From Emiliania huxleyi CCMP1516 (Eukaryota; Haptophyta; Isochrysidales; Noelaerhabdaceae), in assembly GCF_000372725.1 (NCBI RefSeq), contig NW_005195368.1:98429-162428 (forward strand): a DNA stretch of 64,000 bases. The letters run 5' to 3'. A model generated the notes under the pieces. The model worked only from the letters and a program-made list of their open reading frames with translations. It made no database searches and was not told the origin of the DNA. The position numbers were made by a program, and so were the translations under genes. Shown here piece after piece: positions 41,221-55,349 of this stretch (positions are counted from its first letter, which is position 1; every line of letters starts with the position of its first letter).

Positions 41221-41924
41221 AATTAAGTTCTGATTCATATGAGCGTGTGCATGCTATACTGTCCGTCCGTGCGTTGCGTTCAGCTGAGTAAGCAACCTCT
41301 AGAGGAGAATTGAGGTGGCAGGTGCAATAAATCCGGAGAGGGGGGTCAGAGACTACAGAGGTCAGAGGTCAGAGGTCGACAGCCAGAGGCAGAGCGCACA
41401 GCGACGGGGAAAGCGAGAGCCGAGAGACCGCGGGCGCGCGGGCGCGGTGTGGCCGGTGGCGGTGCCTGGTGTGTGGCGGTGACTGTGGGGGGCCGGGGCC
41501 CGCGCCGGGGGGCGCCGGCGCGCCGCGCCGTCCGCCGTCCGCCGGTAGCTTGAAGCAACGACTCGGCCTCGCAAACGGAGGCTTTTTTGTGTGCACTTGA
41601 CAAAGCATGAAGAATAAAAAAGAGTGTGGCCGCGCTGGCGCCAACTCTAGGTGGCGCAGGGGCGCGGCTAGCTCAGCTAGCACGCCGCCGCCCCTCACTC
41701 ACAACTTCTGGCCCCGCACGATAACCGCGTCATCACACCGACAACGCGCCCGGGAACGTCGACGGGAACGGATGCTTCGATCGGCCGGCCATGAGGCTGC
41801 GTCGCAGAGCATCGGGAAGAGGTGAAATGTAGTCCACTTGCAACACTGGGTCGGTCGAGAAGGGACCGCCGTTCATGGCAGCACAGAACCAATTCTTCAC
41901 GCTATCATGCTCGCTCGCTCGCTC
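41221..41924. other. Intergenic, no feature recognised
   Basis: Apart from a short agaggtc triplication near 41357 and the edge of the segmental duplication, nothing is recognised. Frames here are GC-driven. Confidence 0.4.
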
Positions 41925-42444
41925 TTCACTCACTCATGGCTCTCCCCACTCCCCACAGCACGGATAGGTGCGTCTACGCCTTGGGCTCCTCGGCCTGCTC
42001 GTCACTGCAGGCCGGCTCCTCCGCCGCCGCGTCTGCGGCGCGGAACGAGGTGGTGCACTTCAGCTCGGTGAGCGGCGCGATCATCTCGCTTATCTTGGAC
42101 GAGACGCGCTGCAGCAGCGACTCCTGCTCCGGCGCAGCCTCGGGCGCGAGGCCACGCGAGGCGTACGCGACCTCCTCGGCAGGCACCGGAGCCTCCTCGT
42201 AGGACCTCAGGGAGGCCTCCTTGATGGTCGGGTCGTACGCGCCGGTGGCGACGGTCGCGTTGGCGGTGTTGGAGCAGGCGGCACCCATTGCTACGGAGAG
42301 CGGAGCGTGGAGGGGGACGTGCGGTGCGCGAGTTTTGCGACTTGTCCTTGTCTCGTCGCGCCTTGAAACCCGGCGGGCACGTGGATCGTCAGTCTTCTTT
42401 TTGTGTCAACTCGTGGTTGACTTCCGTCGGCACTGCACTGACAC
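41925..42444 (-). repeat. Segmental duplication, inverted copy 2
   Basis: Inverted match of 14665-15190, about 27 kb away. It ends at cactgcactgacacg (42444) and abuts a fragment of the 670-bp repeat, so this junction may be where the copy was inserted. Confidence 0.9.
41974..42288 (-). CDS. Small protein with N-myristoylation signal, copy 2
   Basis: It encodes the same 104 residues as 14820-15134, beginning MGAACSNTA and ending EEPKA. The 5' flank is also shared but with more changes than the coding part, for example between the ATG and 42360. Either the duplication is recent or the coding part is held by selection or gene conversion. Confidence 0.7.
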   Translation of the reverse strand: MGAACSNTANATVATGAYDPTIKEASLRSYEEAPVPAEEVAYASRGLAPEAAPEQESLLQRVSSKISEMIAPLTELKCTTSFRAADAAAEEPACSDEQAEEPKA

Positions 42445-42446
42445 GC

Positions 42447-42596
42447 CGAGTTTGAAAAGGGCGACGGACGCTTGCGTCCTAGCCTGCAACAACGCCTCCC
42501 CGGCGCAGAGGGGCCCCCGGCCGGAGGGATGCTCAACCGCTCCACGCCACGCCGCTTGCGGCGGTCCTATTCCCAGCTCCGCTGAGGGCCCGTGCG
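42447..42596 (-). repeat. Fragment of the 670-bp repeat, inverted
   Basis: Reverse complement of the left 150 bp of the repeats at 54545 and 58440 (gtttgaaaagggcgacggac ... cagctccgctgagggccc). Confidence 0.9.
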
Positions 42597-43364
42597 TTAT
42601 AGCTCCCAGTAAGACGTATGGGGCGGCCGGAACGCCAGTTTCACCGACGAATCGGGCCTCACCGGTGCCGTCAACGGCGAGCTCGGGCACCTGGGCACGG
42701 GACTGGTCAGTCTCCGGTCCTCGATGTGGACCACCTTCCTTGCGTACTTGAACGCAAGCATGAAGGTGATTGCCGTGTAGAGGCACTCCGTTTGTTGAGA
42801 GGCATCACGCATCAGCATGCACCATCTCGCAATGTGTAGATATAGCGCGCCGCGGCCGCCGGTGGTGGGCCGACCCTGCGCAGCCTCCGCACACCGCAGG
42901 TGCGAGGTGGAGATGGGTGGGCCGCACGTGTTTGTTTAATAGAGTGACACCCAGCGAGGGGCAGACCTCTCGATGATGGACGAGCCATGGCGCGAGTTCA
43001 CACCATCCCAATATCAAACGCGCCATTAGCGCGCCAGCACGACTTATACGTCAATTACGCCAGGCCACCCACGATAACATTTTCGATGTTTGTGAGTGTT
43101 CCGACGGGCGTTGATCGAATCCTTGTGCGACAAATCACGACTCCCACCGAGCCGCGCCGCGCTGCGCGCGCCCGCGCGCGCGCGCGCGGCTCACTCGCTA
43201 CCACCGACACCCGTGCGTGTCTCACTATTTAATTCTCAGGGGGGGTCGGAGCGAGTGAGGGGTCGTGACCACTTGGTAAAAAAGGAAAACGGACACGCCA
43301 ACTCTAGGGATGCGGATGAGAGAAGGACAGAGTCCCAACACACACGGCGCGTGGGGGGGCCGCG
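42597..43364. other. Intergenic, possible decayed coding piece
   Basis: A short minus-strand frame (42597-42818) has non-random residues (FKYARKVVHIEDRRLTSP) but no recognised family. A (gc)n-like tract lies at about 43163-43188. Confidence 0.35.
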
Positions 43365-46300
43365 TCACAGACTGCAGCTCCGCACCTTTTGCCACACGTC
43401 CTTGTGGCACACGCCCGCATGCAGGCTCACGCCCCGCGCGTCGCAGCACGCCTTGCCGGTGACGCCGAAGAAGGAGGCCTTGCCGAGGCCGCGCACCTAG
43501 CTCGGTGGTAGCAGTACGCGGATCGGCTCCTCGCAGAGAGGGACTCCCATAAGAGACGGAAGGCTACTGAGCGGGACGAAGGTGTAACCCCAAGAGGGCC
43601 TTGGGTATTAGCGCCGGCCGCCTCGCGTGAGATCGAGCCGAGCTCCAGCCGAAGTCTAGCCGAGCTCTAGTCGAGATCTAGCCGAGCTCCAGTCGAGGTC
43701 TAGCCGAGCTCCAGCCGAAGTCTAGCCGAGCTCTAGCCGAGATCTAGCCGAGCTCCAGTCGAGGTCTAGCCGAGCTCCAGCCGAAGTCTAGCCGAGCTCT
43801 AGCCGAGGTCTAGCCGAGCTCCAGCCGAAGTCTAGCCGAGCTCTAGCCGAGGTCTAGCCGAGCTCTAGCCGAGGTCTAGCCGAGCTCTAGTCGAGATCTA
43901 GCCGAGCTCCAGCCGAGGTCTAGCCGAGCTCCAGGCAAGTCTAGCCGAGCTCTAGCCGAAGTCTAGCCGAGGTCGAGCCGAGGTCGAGCCGAGGTCGAGC
44001 CGAGATACCAGGCCGTGCACCTCCACGAAGCTCGCGTCCTGGACCGAGGCCATGTCCAGCGTGGCGTCGGTGAGCTCGGCGCGGTTAAACTGGGCGCCGG
44101 CCATCTTGGCACGCCGGAAGGTGGCCTAATAACGAGGATTGGTTCACTCTGTGAACGACCCGCTTCTGCTTGAGGGCGCCGCGTCGGACGGTGGCCAGGG
44201 TGAGGCGCGCAAAGGTCTAGGAGAGGTCTAGGAGAGGTCTAGGAGAGGTCTAGGAGAGGTCTAGGAGAGGTCTAGGAGAGGTCTAGGAGAGGTCTAGGAG
44301 AGGTCTAGGAGAGGTCTTACTAGGAGAAAGGTCTAGGAAAGGTCTAGGAGAGGTCTAGGAAAGCTGGCCAGGTTGAGGCGCGCAGAGGTGAAGTCGACGC
44401 CACGGACGTCCGCCTCCGCAAAGCTGGCCTAGAGTAATCATTCACACAAACGGAATCATTTGATAATTCCATCGGGGACAACGTGTGGGTAGATGTGGGG
44501 ACAACATATGGGGATAGAATGATGTGGGGAGATGTGTGGAGATATGTGCTGTCGATATGTGCTGGCCTCCATCAGCTTCGCGCCGACGAAGGTCGCGTTC
44601 TGCAGCGCGGAGCCCGTGAAGCGAATCTAAAAGAGAAATGCTGGGCGCGTCGGCGCACGCGCCGTTTTTCTTGTTTCAGGGTCGCCCCACCGGCCCCGCG
44701 CTGAAGTGCCCCACTACCCGCGAAAGCACACCTGGTCGAGGTCGCACCGGTTGAAGTTCGCGCCCGGCGCAGACACCTGGGTAAAGCCAGGCAAGGTAGA
44801 CTTCTCCACACACACGAGGTGGTGGGGCAGGGGGGGGGGGGGGGCTCGCGTCTCCACGTCTAGACGACGGGAGCCCCACGGCATTACGAGTGCAAGGCCC
44901 AGTGCGCGTGGGTGAGCGGTGGGGGGCGCAGACACCTTCTCCATGCCCGTGTCGATGACCTTGATGCCGGCGAAGTTGGTGTAGTCGAAGCGCGAGCCCG
45001 CCAGGCGGAGATCCTGAGAGTGGCGGGGAGCGAGCAAGTAGTTGGTGGGTCGATTCATGGGAGATGGCGAAGGTCCAAAAGTGATGAACTGGTGGGACTG
45101 GTGGACGGGCTCGTGAGTTGATGGTTGGGGCGCCGGCTTGACGAAGGTCCTCGATCGCGGAGTTGGAGATATGGGGAGATATGGGGAGATATGGGGAGGT
45201 CTGTCCTCGATCGCGGAGTTGGAGAGGTCTAGGAGAGGTCTAGGAGAGGTCTAGGAGAGGTCTAGGAGAGGCCTAGGGCAGGTCTAGGGCAGGTCCTCGA
45301 TCGCGGAGTTGGAGAGGTCGGTGTGGCGGAAGGTCGAGCGCACAAAAGTGCAGTCCGTCAGCTGCGTGCCGGAGATGTCTGCGGCGAGATTGGGCGAGAT
45401 TGGGGGCGAGATGAGGGGGCGAGATTGGGCGAGATTGGGCGAGATTGGTCGAGACGAGGGGATGAGATTGGGCGAGATTGGGCGATATTGGGCCAGATTG
45501 GGCGAGATTGGGCGAGATGAGGGGGCGAGACTGGGCGATATTGGGCGAGACTGCGCCTGCGTAGTCAAAGGTGACCTCGCCCCCTTGGCGAATCACCCGC
45601 AGCGAGGAGAGCTTGAGGTTGGCTCGCGTAAAGTCCGTCCGCCAGAGCACCGCCTCCGTAAACAACGCCTCGGAGGCGTCGGTGGAGGAGAGGTTGGCAG
45701 AGGAGAGGTCCGCCCTGCTGAAGTCCGCCTAGGAGAGGTCTAGGGCAGGTCTAGGAGAGGCGGTCTAGGAGGGGCCGAGGAGAGGTCCGCCCTTGCTGAA
45801 GTCGGCCTTGAACAGGCTCGCCTTGTGGAAGTCCGCGCTGCGGCAGTCGGCGCCTTGCAGCGTGGCATACCTCAGGTCGGCGCCGTCGAGCTTCGCGCCC
45901 GAGAGGTCGACGTTGTTCAGCGTCGCGCGGTACAGGTTCGCGCCGCGCAGGTCCGCGCTCCGCAGGTCGGTGCACGTGTCGAAGTTCGCCATGGGCCCCA
46001 CCAGGGCAAGGCAGCGGTTGGGAGGCGGAGGGGGCGGGTTGGGAGGCGGCGGCGGCGAGGGCGGCGGCGGCGGGCGGGGCGCCGGCGGGGCGCTCGGCGG
46101 GGCGGACGGGACCGGCGGCGGCGGCGGAAGAGGCGACGGCGGCTGCGATGGCGGGTCGGGCCTCGGCGGGCCAAAGGGAGGGCGAGGCGGAAACGGCGGC
46201 AGTGCGGGAGGCGGCAGATCTGGCGGCGGCGGCGGAGGCGGTTCGGGCGGCGGCGGGTCTGGAGGCGGCGTAGGCGGCGGCGACCAGGGAGGCGGCGGCC

Positions 46301-47012
46301 TTGGGGGCGGCGGCGGGGTGGGCGGAGGTGGCGGCGGCGGGCGCGGCGAGGGCGGCGGCGAGGGCGAGGGCGGCGGCGGCGGGAGTGGCGGCGGCGGCGC
46401 CAGCGGGTGGGGCGGAGGTGGCGGCTGCGGCGGCGGCGGCGGCGCTGGGGGAGGCGGCGGTGGTGGCAGCCTCGGCGGCGGAGACGGCGGCCGCGGCGGA
46501 GGGTTTGGCGACAGGAAGGGCGGGAACGCCATGATGGCGGCGTGCCCGTCCCATGTCTTTGCAAAGCAGGAGTGGCCGAGGATCGGGTAGGTCGAGTCGG
46601 TCGGCTCGAGTTGCAGGTGGCACTTTGAGAAGCGGCCGAGCTTGGCGTACTCGTAGGCGAAGCAAAGCAGAAGCTGCGCGCACGCGCGGCGGCAATCTGC
46701 GTCCGAAAAGGCCCACGTCACCCGCTTTACGCGGGACTTAGAGCCGGGGCTGCGGCACGCGCCGCGTTTGCCGTCCGGTACCATCCATGAGATCCGCCGC
46801 TGCGTCCACGCAGGCTGTGGCATTGGGGCATCGAACGCCGTGGCCCACGAGAAAAATTGCTGGCTTTGCACCCCCTCCCCACCACACCACCACCACCACG
46901 CTCCCCCCCCGGCCCAAATTCTTTTGCTCAGCTCCCCCGCCCCGTGACTCTCCGGTACTACATCCCAAGCCACCCGACAACCGGCGCGCACGTCCTCACC
47001 GTGGCACGCCAC
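43365..47012 (-). CDS. PAN/apple-like, polyproline, pentapeptide-repeat protein (about ten exons)
   Basis: The 5' exon has a Cys-rich PAN/apple-like part (DADCRRACAQLLLCFAYEY), then about 190 residues rich in proline. A right-handed pentapeptide-repeat helix follows (DLRSADLRGANLYRATLNN ...) and runs through small exons: complement(45557-45728), one ending near 45300, complement(44936-45013), complement(44732-44776), about 44570-44630, about 44370-44432, complement(44196-44216, 21 bp), complement(44021-44125), and the last complement(43365-43496) with CCDARGVSLHAGVC. Introns 43497-44020, 44126-44195, 44777-44935 and 45729-45806 start with copies of the next exon. The start codon is uncertain: no clear signal peptide, and the gap at 47222 is close. 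It is probably a cell-surface or wall protein. Confidence 0.8.
43625..44010 (-). repeat. Minisatellite of ctcggctaga units (sense) in last intron
   Basis: About 30 units of the same motif as EF-P intron 2, here on the other strand and again in the sense of its host gene. Confidence 0.95.
44216..44360 (-). repeat. Minisatellite of acctctcctag units
   Basis: About 12 near-identical 11-bp units. In the sense of the gene each is a pyrimidine run plus ctag. The next exon starts acctttgc, so the unit resembles that exon's start. Shorter arrays lie at 45225-45285 and 45731-45775 in the same gene. Confidence 0.95.
44777..44935 (-). mobile_element. Introner-like element with 11-bp target-site duplication
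   Basis: In the sense strand the intron is gtgtctgcgcc, then ccaccgctcacccacgcgca, the conserved core, and an end at tttacccag. The next exon starts with the same gtgtctgcgcc (plus-strand positions 44925-44935 and 44766-44776). The donor GT is thus in the duplicated target and the acceptor in the element. The coding frame continues from MEK to VSAPGANF. Confidence 0.92.
45379..45556 (-). repeat. Intron filled with cgcccaatct units
   Basis: Tandem ~10-bp units (plus strand gcgagattgg). Similar gagattg units occur in the SET gene intron (6661-6759). The donor is GC and the acceptor gccgcag. Confidence 0.85.
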
Positions 47013-47221
47013 AGAGGACTCAACAACGAGGCCGACATGACTCGGGACGTCGGGAGGAGGCCGCCGCCCTCAAGCAGGCGGCTGCCGCCGCCAAGGCCTC
47101 CGGCATGGTCTAAGCAGCCGAGAGGCGAGAGGCGGCAGAGTTCCGCCAGCGAGACAGAGGTGAAGATTTTTGCGCCGGCGAGCGTGCGCGCGCCTCGGCA
47201 TCTGACTCTGAGACCTCAGAG

Positions 47222-47321
47222 NNNNNNNNNNNNNNNNNNNNNNNNNNNNNNNNNNNNNNNNNNNNNNNNNNNNNNNNNNNNNNNNNNNNNNNNNNNNNNN
47301 NNNNNNNNNNNNNNNNNNNNN
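47222..47321. other. Assembly gap (100 N)
   Basis: A run of N, probably a fixed-size scaffold gap. It lies between the pentapeptide gene start region and the 3' end of ADAT1, so either flank may be incomplete. Confidence 1.
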
Positions 47322-47485
47322 GGGTGGGGGGGCATTCCGATTTCCGTTCCATCTCTTCCATGCATGCTCGAAGTCGTAAAAAACACACCGGCGATGTGGC
47401 ACTGCGACCTTTTTTTATACCGTGAAGAAACCAATTTTATATAAACCACCGGGAGTGGCGGCGTTGTGGAGAGACACTGGACGAG

Positions 47486-51017
<3,532 letters not shown>

Positions 51018-51360
51018 CGTTGTGCGATCCGGCAAGAAGGAGAAACCACCCTGGGAGTGCACCATTCAGAGCCATAAGTGTTTGTTTGTTTGGCTTGAGC
51101 CAAGCAGGCACACCCGCGCGCGAGCGATTAGGCCAGGCCCGAAGCCTGACTCAAGCCAAGAGGCGCAGCGAAGCGCTAACGCGGGCCATCGTGGCCGCGG
51201 TGCAGCCCCGCACGGGTTTAGTGCGCGAGATGCGCTCGCTCGGGCGACGGAGGAGCCGGAGGCGGGCGGAACTCGGCCGGGGCGAGGCCTGACCGCAGCG
51301 TCTCGCGCCACGCAGCGCGATCAGCCGCGAGTAGATGCCAGCGCGCCGAGTCGATGCCGA

Positions 51361-51552
51361 ATTTCGCGAGTGCCTTGAAGATCGACCGCCCGAGGTCAGC
51401 AGCGTGTCCTGCTTCTCGGTGTCGAGCCGCGCGTCGAGCTGGGCCGCGAGCGACGTGCCGCGCGTCCGCAGCCCGGAGAGGAGGGCGCGCAGCGAGCCTA
51501 GGTTCCCCTCGGCTAGCTTTGCGAGCTGGGCTGGGCGCAACGCGCCGCTCAT
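51361..51552 (-). pseudogene. N-terminal fragment of an ankyrin-family gene
   Basis: Starts MSGALRPAQLAKLAEGNLGS and includes SLAAQLDARLDTEKQDTLLT. The latter matches the head of the decayed ankyrin gene at 38860. After LLT the frame leaves any ankyrin pattern, so only the head is present. A T-rich motif (51588-51602, minus) lies about 40 bp upstream. Confidence 0.55.
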
Positions 51553-51587
51553 AAGCTCCCCTCGTTTTTACGCCGCATCTTTGGCCA

Positions 51588-51602
51588 GAAAGAAGAATTT
51601 GG
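51588..51602 (-). promoter_or_regulatory. Candidate promoter element
   Basis: Sense accaaattcttctttc about 40-50 bp before the ATG of the ankyrin head fragment; similar to motifs before other genes here. Confidence 0.3.
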
Positions 51603-52211
51603 TCGCGCACTACGAATTCTACGAACCACGCGTGCCGTCCTCCCATCCCTCCCTTGGGTTGTCTGTTTTCTTTCTTTCTTTCTTTATCACGCCCCTCCCA
51701 CAGCAGACTGGCCCGGATACAAATGGCATCGACAAATGGCTCGGCGCTTGACTTAAATTAACTGTGATCCGCGCACCGCGCGCGCGCGCGGGTTGAGCTC
51801 TATCCTGTATCCAGTCACACACAGACAGCGGCGTGCCCGTCCGTGCCGTGGTCCTCCCATCCGCATCCCCCTTCCCGCCTCCGTTTGCCCTTTCGGCTTT
51901 CGCTTTCCTTGTTCTTCTATTTTGGCCAGGTCGCCACAGGTGTGGAGTGTGGTACGGCGAGAGTCGAGAGGTACGGCTAGTGACAGTCTCTACGGTACGT
52001 AGTGAGTAGTGTACGGCGCGCACCAGTACCGGGGGCTCACTGACTCCGCACAGTGTTACAACTGACAGTTCGCCGCGTATAGAGTTGTTGGCTACACACA
52101 GTCTCTTCCGAGCTTGGCTGTTGGCCGCGCCGCGTCGCTGCGAGGAAATTATCCGAATCGCAAACCCCAAAGTGCACAAACCCCGCCAAACCCGCCCCCT
52201 CCTCAAGGCAC
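51603..52211. other. Intergenic with inverted dispersed repeat
   Basis: Bases 51625-51672 are the inverted copy of 25733-25780. No gene is supported. Confidence 0.55.
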
Positions 52212-52329
52212 TCACTCGGCAGCCGGCAGCGGCACGTCTGTGCAGAAGCCCGACTGCGCGCAGCGGACGCAGCCAGTGACGTGCGCGCAGTCCACGTCGC
52301 TCTCGCACGCAGGGCCGTGCTCGCCATGC
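52212..52329 (-). pseudogene. Duplicated Cys-rich exon of RNase T2 type
   Basis: One exon reads HGPACESDVDCA ... GCVRCAQSGFCTDVPLP and stops. It closely resembles the N-terminal Cys-rich part of the RNase T2 gene at 54446 (CVRCAQSGFCTDVPLPGGG). No ribonuclease motifs follow. It is preceded by an introner-like intron, so it may be the last exon of a short paralogue. Confidence 0.6.
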
Positions 52330-52470
52330 CTAAGGTAAGGGAGGGTAAGGTACACTTCTCCACGCACGAGGTGGCGGGGCAAGGGCCAGGCTAGTCCCTC
52401 GCGACTCCTCTTCTAGACGACAGGAGCCCCACGGCATTAACAGTGCAAGGCCCGGTGCGCGTGGGTGAGC

Positions 52471-52524
<54 letters not shown>

Positions 52525-52530
52525 GGCCGT
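52330..52530 (-). mobile_element. Introner-like element with (CA)n tract
   Basis: Same core (ggggctcctgtcgtctagaa, sense), with tail tggagaagtgtacc and acceptor ccttag at 52330, and a TG tract on the plus strand at 52471-52523. The donor side was not identified. Confidence 0.85.
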
Positions 52531-52979
52531 TTGCATGCAGCGTCGACCGCATGAATGGTGGGGGTTTTGAGGCTTTGGGTGGTCACGTCGGGGGCGCCAG
52601 GGCGACATGCACATGCGGGACGTGTGATTCGTGGTAGGCTTGGCATCTTGCTCGCCACGCCGGCAAGCGGCGGGCGGCGTCGGCGGCCGCTTCCCCCGGC
52701 AGAGGGAGGGGAAGGCGTCGACGGGCGCGAGCCTGGGGGAATCAACCGGGGGAATCAAGCGGGGGAGGTGAGAGCAGCGGTGCGGTCGAGCTGCGGGGAG
52801 GCGGTGAGTTCTGCAAGTGTGGGAGTCGCGACGGGTGCAAGAGCTCGCGGGCAGGGGACCCTCTCATAGGTACCCTCTCCGAGCAGAGGGCGACCATCCC
52901 CTCCGCGTGTGCTGTGCGTGTGCTGGGGCAGACGGTACGTGGCTGCTTGCAAGGGGGGGGGGGGGGGGGGGGACCCCCT
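52531..52979. other. Intergenic or unresolved exons
   Basis: A G-tract (about 52952-52972) is present. The minus-strand frames here are Pro/Arg-rich and were not accepted. Confidence 0.35.
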
Positions 52980-54446
52980 CTACTTCCCGTCTTCCGCATC
53001 GACACAGGGGGGAGCCTCCCCCGCCCGTCGTCCGAGGGGCCTATTCACAGCCGGGGGGCCGTGAACGGGGTCTCCCCGGGGAGCCCGCACCGGCCGTCGT
53101 CGTGAGGCGCAGGCGGAGAGCTCTAGCTGCGAGTGAGGCGGGTCGACAGTGCGCAGCGGGTAGCCCGCCTAGGGCCGGGGGGTACGGCCGGTGGTGGAGG
53201 GGGGTGAGGCCGGCGGGGAGGGCGGAGGGGACGGAGGCGGCGGCGAGGGAGGCGGAGGCGGGGGCGGCGGAGGCGAGGGGGGAGGCGGTGGCGATGGTGG
53301 GGGCGATGGTGGGGGCGATGGTGGGGGCGATGGTGGGGGCGACTTCCGGTTTGGCTCCGAGGCAGGGGTGGGGATAGAGGTCAGGGTCTCCAGGGGCAGG
53401 GCTTGGGGTAGGGTCTGGGGTCCCGGGTAGGGCTAGGGTGACAGTGTGGCCCTCCTGCTTGAGCGCGGCGGTCATGTCTGCTAGGGAGCCGCCCTTCTGG
53501 CGCTCCGCCGACAGCAGGGCGAGCGGTGCGGAGGAGAGGTTGCAGACCTGCGAGGGGAAGGGCTGGGTGCGGACGGGCTACTGGCTGTTTGCGAACAGGT
53601 CTACCCGGCAGGCAGAGAACGGGGTCTGTGGGACTACTGGCAGACTCGAGCGAACGCGGTTCTGTGGGTGGACTGGCTGCCAGACTTTTGCGAGGGGGTC
53701 TGTGGGACTCCTGAGGCAGACTCGCACCGCACGCCACATCCAGCCTGCCGCCTCTTACATCACACCCCGTCCTCTCAGAGCGATTGGGGTTCTGTGGGTC
53801 TTGGCTGCAGACTTGGGCGAAGAAGTCGTCCGCGTCCGCGGCGCCGGCGCAAGTGCCGTGCTTCGACCACTCGTGCTGCTCGAACTCGAGCTGAGGCGGG
53901 GGCGGGAGGGGAGGGAGGGAGGGCGGACCACGCGTTCGGCCGGAGCATGTGTGGTGTGCTACCGCGGGCGGGAGTGCGAGCGCGGCGAGAGCGGCGAGAG
54001 CGGCACGGCGATCAGTATATCTACAGAGCCGGCGCCTGGTGGGCCCGCTCGGCGGCGGGCGCTGCGTAGCACGGGTAGAGGCGCGTCGGCGACGCGGCCG
54101 ACACGCGCGGAGGGATGCAGGCCGACGAGCCGTACTCGCCCACCTGCGGCCACAGCCCGTGGACAGACGGATGCGCGTGGTGGTAGTAGCCGCCGCCGTA
54201 GCCAGTCTCGAGGGTGAGGACGCCGCAGAGCGGCACGCCCTCGCCACAGTCCATCTTGCCATCGCGACGCGGCGTCCCTCCTCCGGGGAGAGGCACGTCC
54301 GTGCAAAAGCCCGACTGTGCGCAACGGACACAATACTCGACGCCGGCGCAATCGGCGTCGCCCGCGCACCGCGGTCCGTGCTGGCCGCGCCGGCAGACCT
54401 CGCCCTCGCTCGAAGCCCAGGCGAGCAACATCGCGAGAGCGGGCAT
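52980..54446 (-). CDS. RNase T2 family ribonuclease, secreted
   Basis: The ATG at 54446 gives a leader (MPALAMLLAWASS). A Cys-rich segment (CAGDADCAGVEYCVRCAQSG FCTDVPLP) precedes the catalytic core. CAS I is SVHGLWPQVGEYGSSAC with the first His. CAS II is EFEQHEWSKHGTCAG with Glu, Lys and second His. FFAQVCNLSSAPLALL and a C-terminal LELSACAS exon follow. The intron after FFAQ begins gtctgca, as does the next exon, and carries several ~45-bp repeats each starting with a gtctg-like phrase. RNase T2 enzymes act in secretory or lysosomal compartments. The 3' exons (53100-52980) are tentative. Confidence 0.85.
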
Positions 54447-54539
54447 GGGGCTGAGGGATTTCGGGGAGGCCCAGTGGGATGGGTGGGAGGAGGTGGCGGC
54501 GGTCCGAGGGGCGGCTGTCCGAGGGCGGAACAGCGCCAA

Positions 54540-55207
54540 ACTGTGAATAACGTGTGGGCCCTCAGCGGAGCTGGGAAGAGGACCGCCGCAAGCGGCGTGG
54601 CGTGGAGCGGTTGAGCATCCCTCCGGGGGCCCCTCTGCGCCGGGGAGGCGTTGTTGGAGGCTAGGACGCAAGCGTCCGTCGCCCTTTTCAAACTCGGGGC
54701 CCACTCCGCTACGCTCCGACCCGAATTTGGAGGGCCTGAAAGTTTAAGGTGTTGCTGCGCAAAAGGGGTCGGACACAGGGCGCAGCTCATGCTAAGAGCT
54801 AGAAGGGGAGATGGAGAGAACAACCACCCTGTCCCGTTATTGCGTACACCAACACCACAAAGCTCTCTCTCTCCTGCTCCTTCCTCACACTCAGGGGGCG
54901 GTCACGACTACCGAGTTCCTAGAGCCTAGCTGCCACGTTCAAAACCAGGACGGCGACAGTGATGGTGCTATCACGGGCATGGTCAGGGGAAAGTGGAGCG
55001 GGGGGGGCGAGCGTCAGCCAGCCAGGTACGGGATAGTAGAGCAGGCGCTTTGTGGGTGGCGGTGGGCGGCGGCGCTGGGTGGCCGGCCGAATCGTTAGCT
55101 GAGCTCCTCCCTCAAGCTCGATCACGCATGACGCACGTAACCTGACAACGTCGGCGAGCTTCTGGATCAGGTTAGGTTGCTGGAGCACCTCCAACTCCTC
55201 CTCTGAG
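54540..55207. repeat. 670-bp dispersed repeat, copy 1
   Basis: Starts ataacgtgtgggccctcagc and ends cctccaactcctcctctgag. It is almost identical to 58438-59109 in direct orientation, 3.9 kb away; differences are mostly small indels in C/G or CA runs. A minus-strand frame from 55215 (MSDSEEELEVLQQPNLIQKL) runs into it but differs in copy 2. No transposase and no clear inverted termini were seen. Confidence 0.93.
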
Positions 55208-55349
55208 TCAGACACGCCAACGTCGACGACTGCGGACGCGCACGTCGTCCATTCTGAGCGCCGCCTCGCTGCTCTCCATAAAGAGGGGCTCGCTGGTCAA
55301 GAGGTCGTCGTTCGTCCCGGCGGCAGCCGACGTGCAGCAGGAGATCGAC

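Noticed and set aside
43625..44360. CRISPR array
   Set aside because: Units are contiguous 11-bp minisatellite copies without spacers, inside a eukaryotic intron.
45793..46628. Gly- or Arg-rich plus-strand frames of about 265 aa
   Set aside because: Shadows of the polyproline-encoding stretch on the minus strand.
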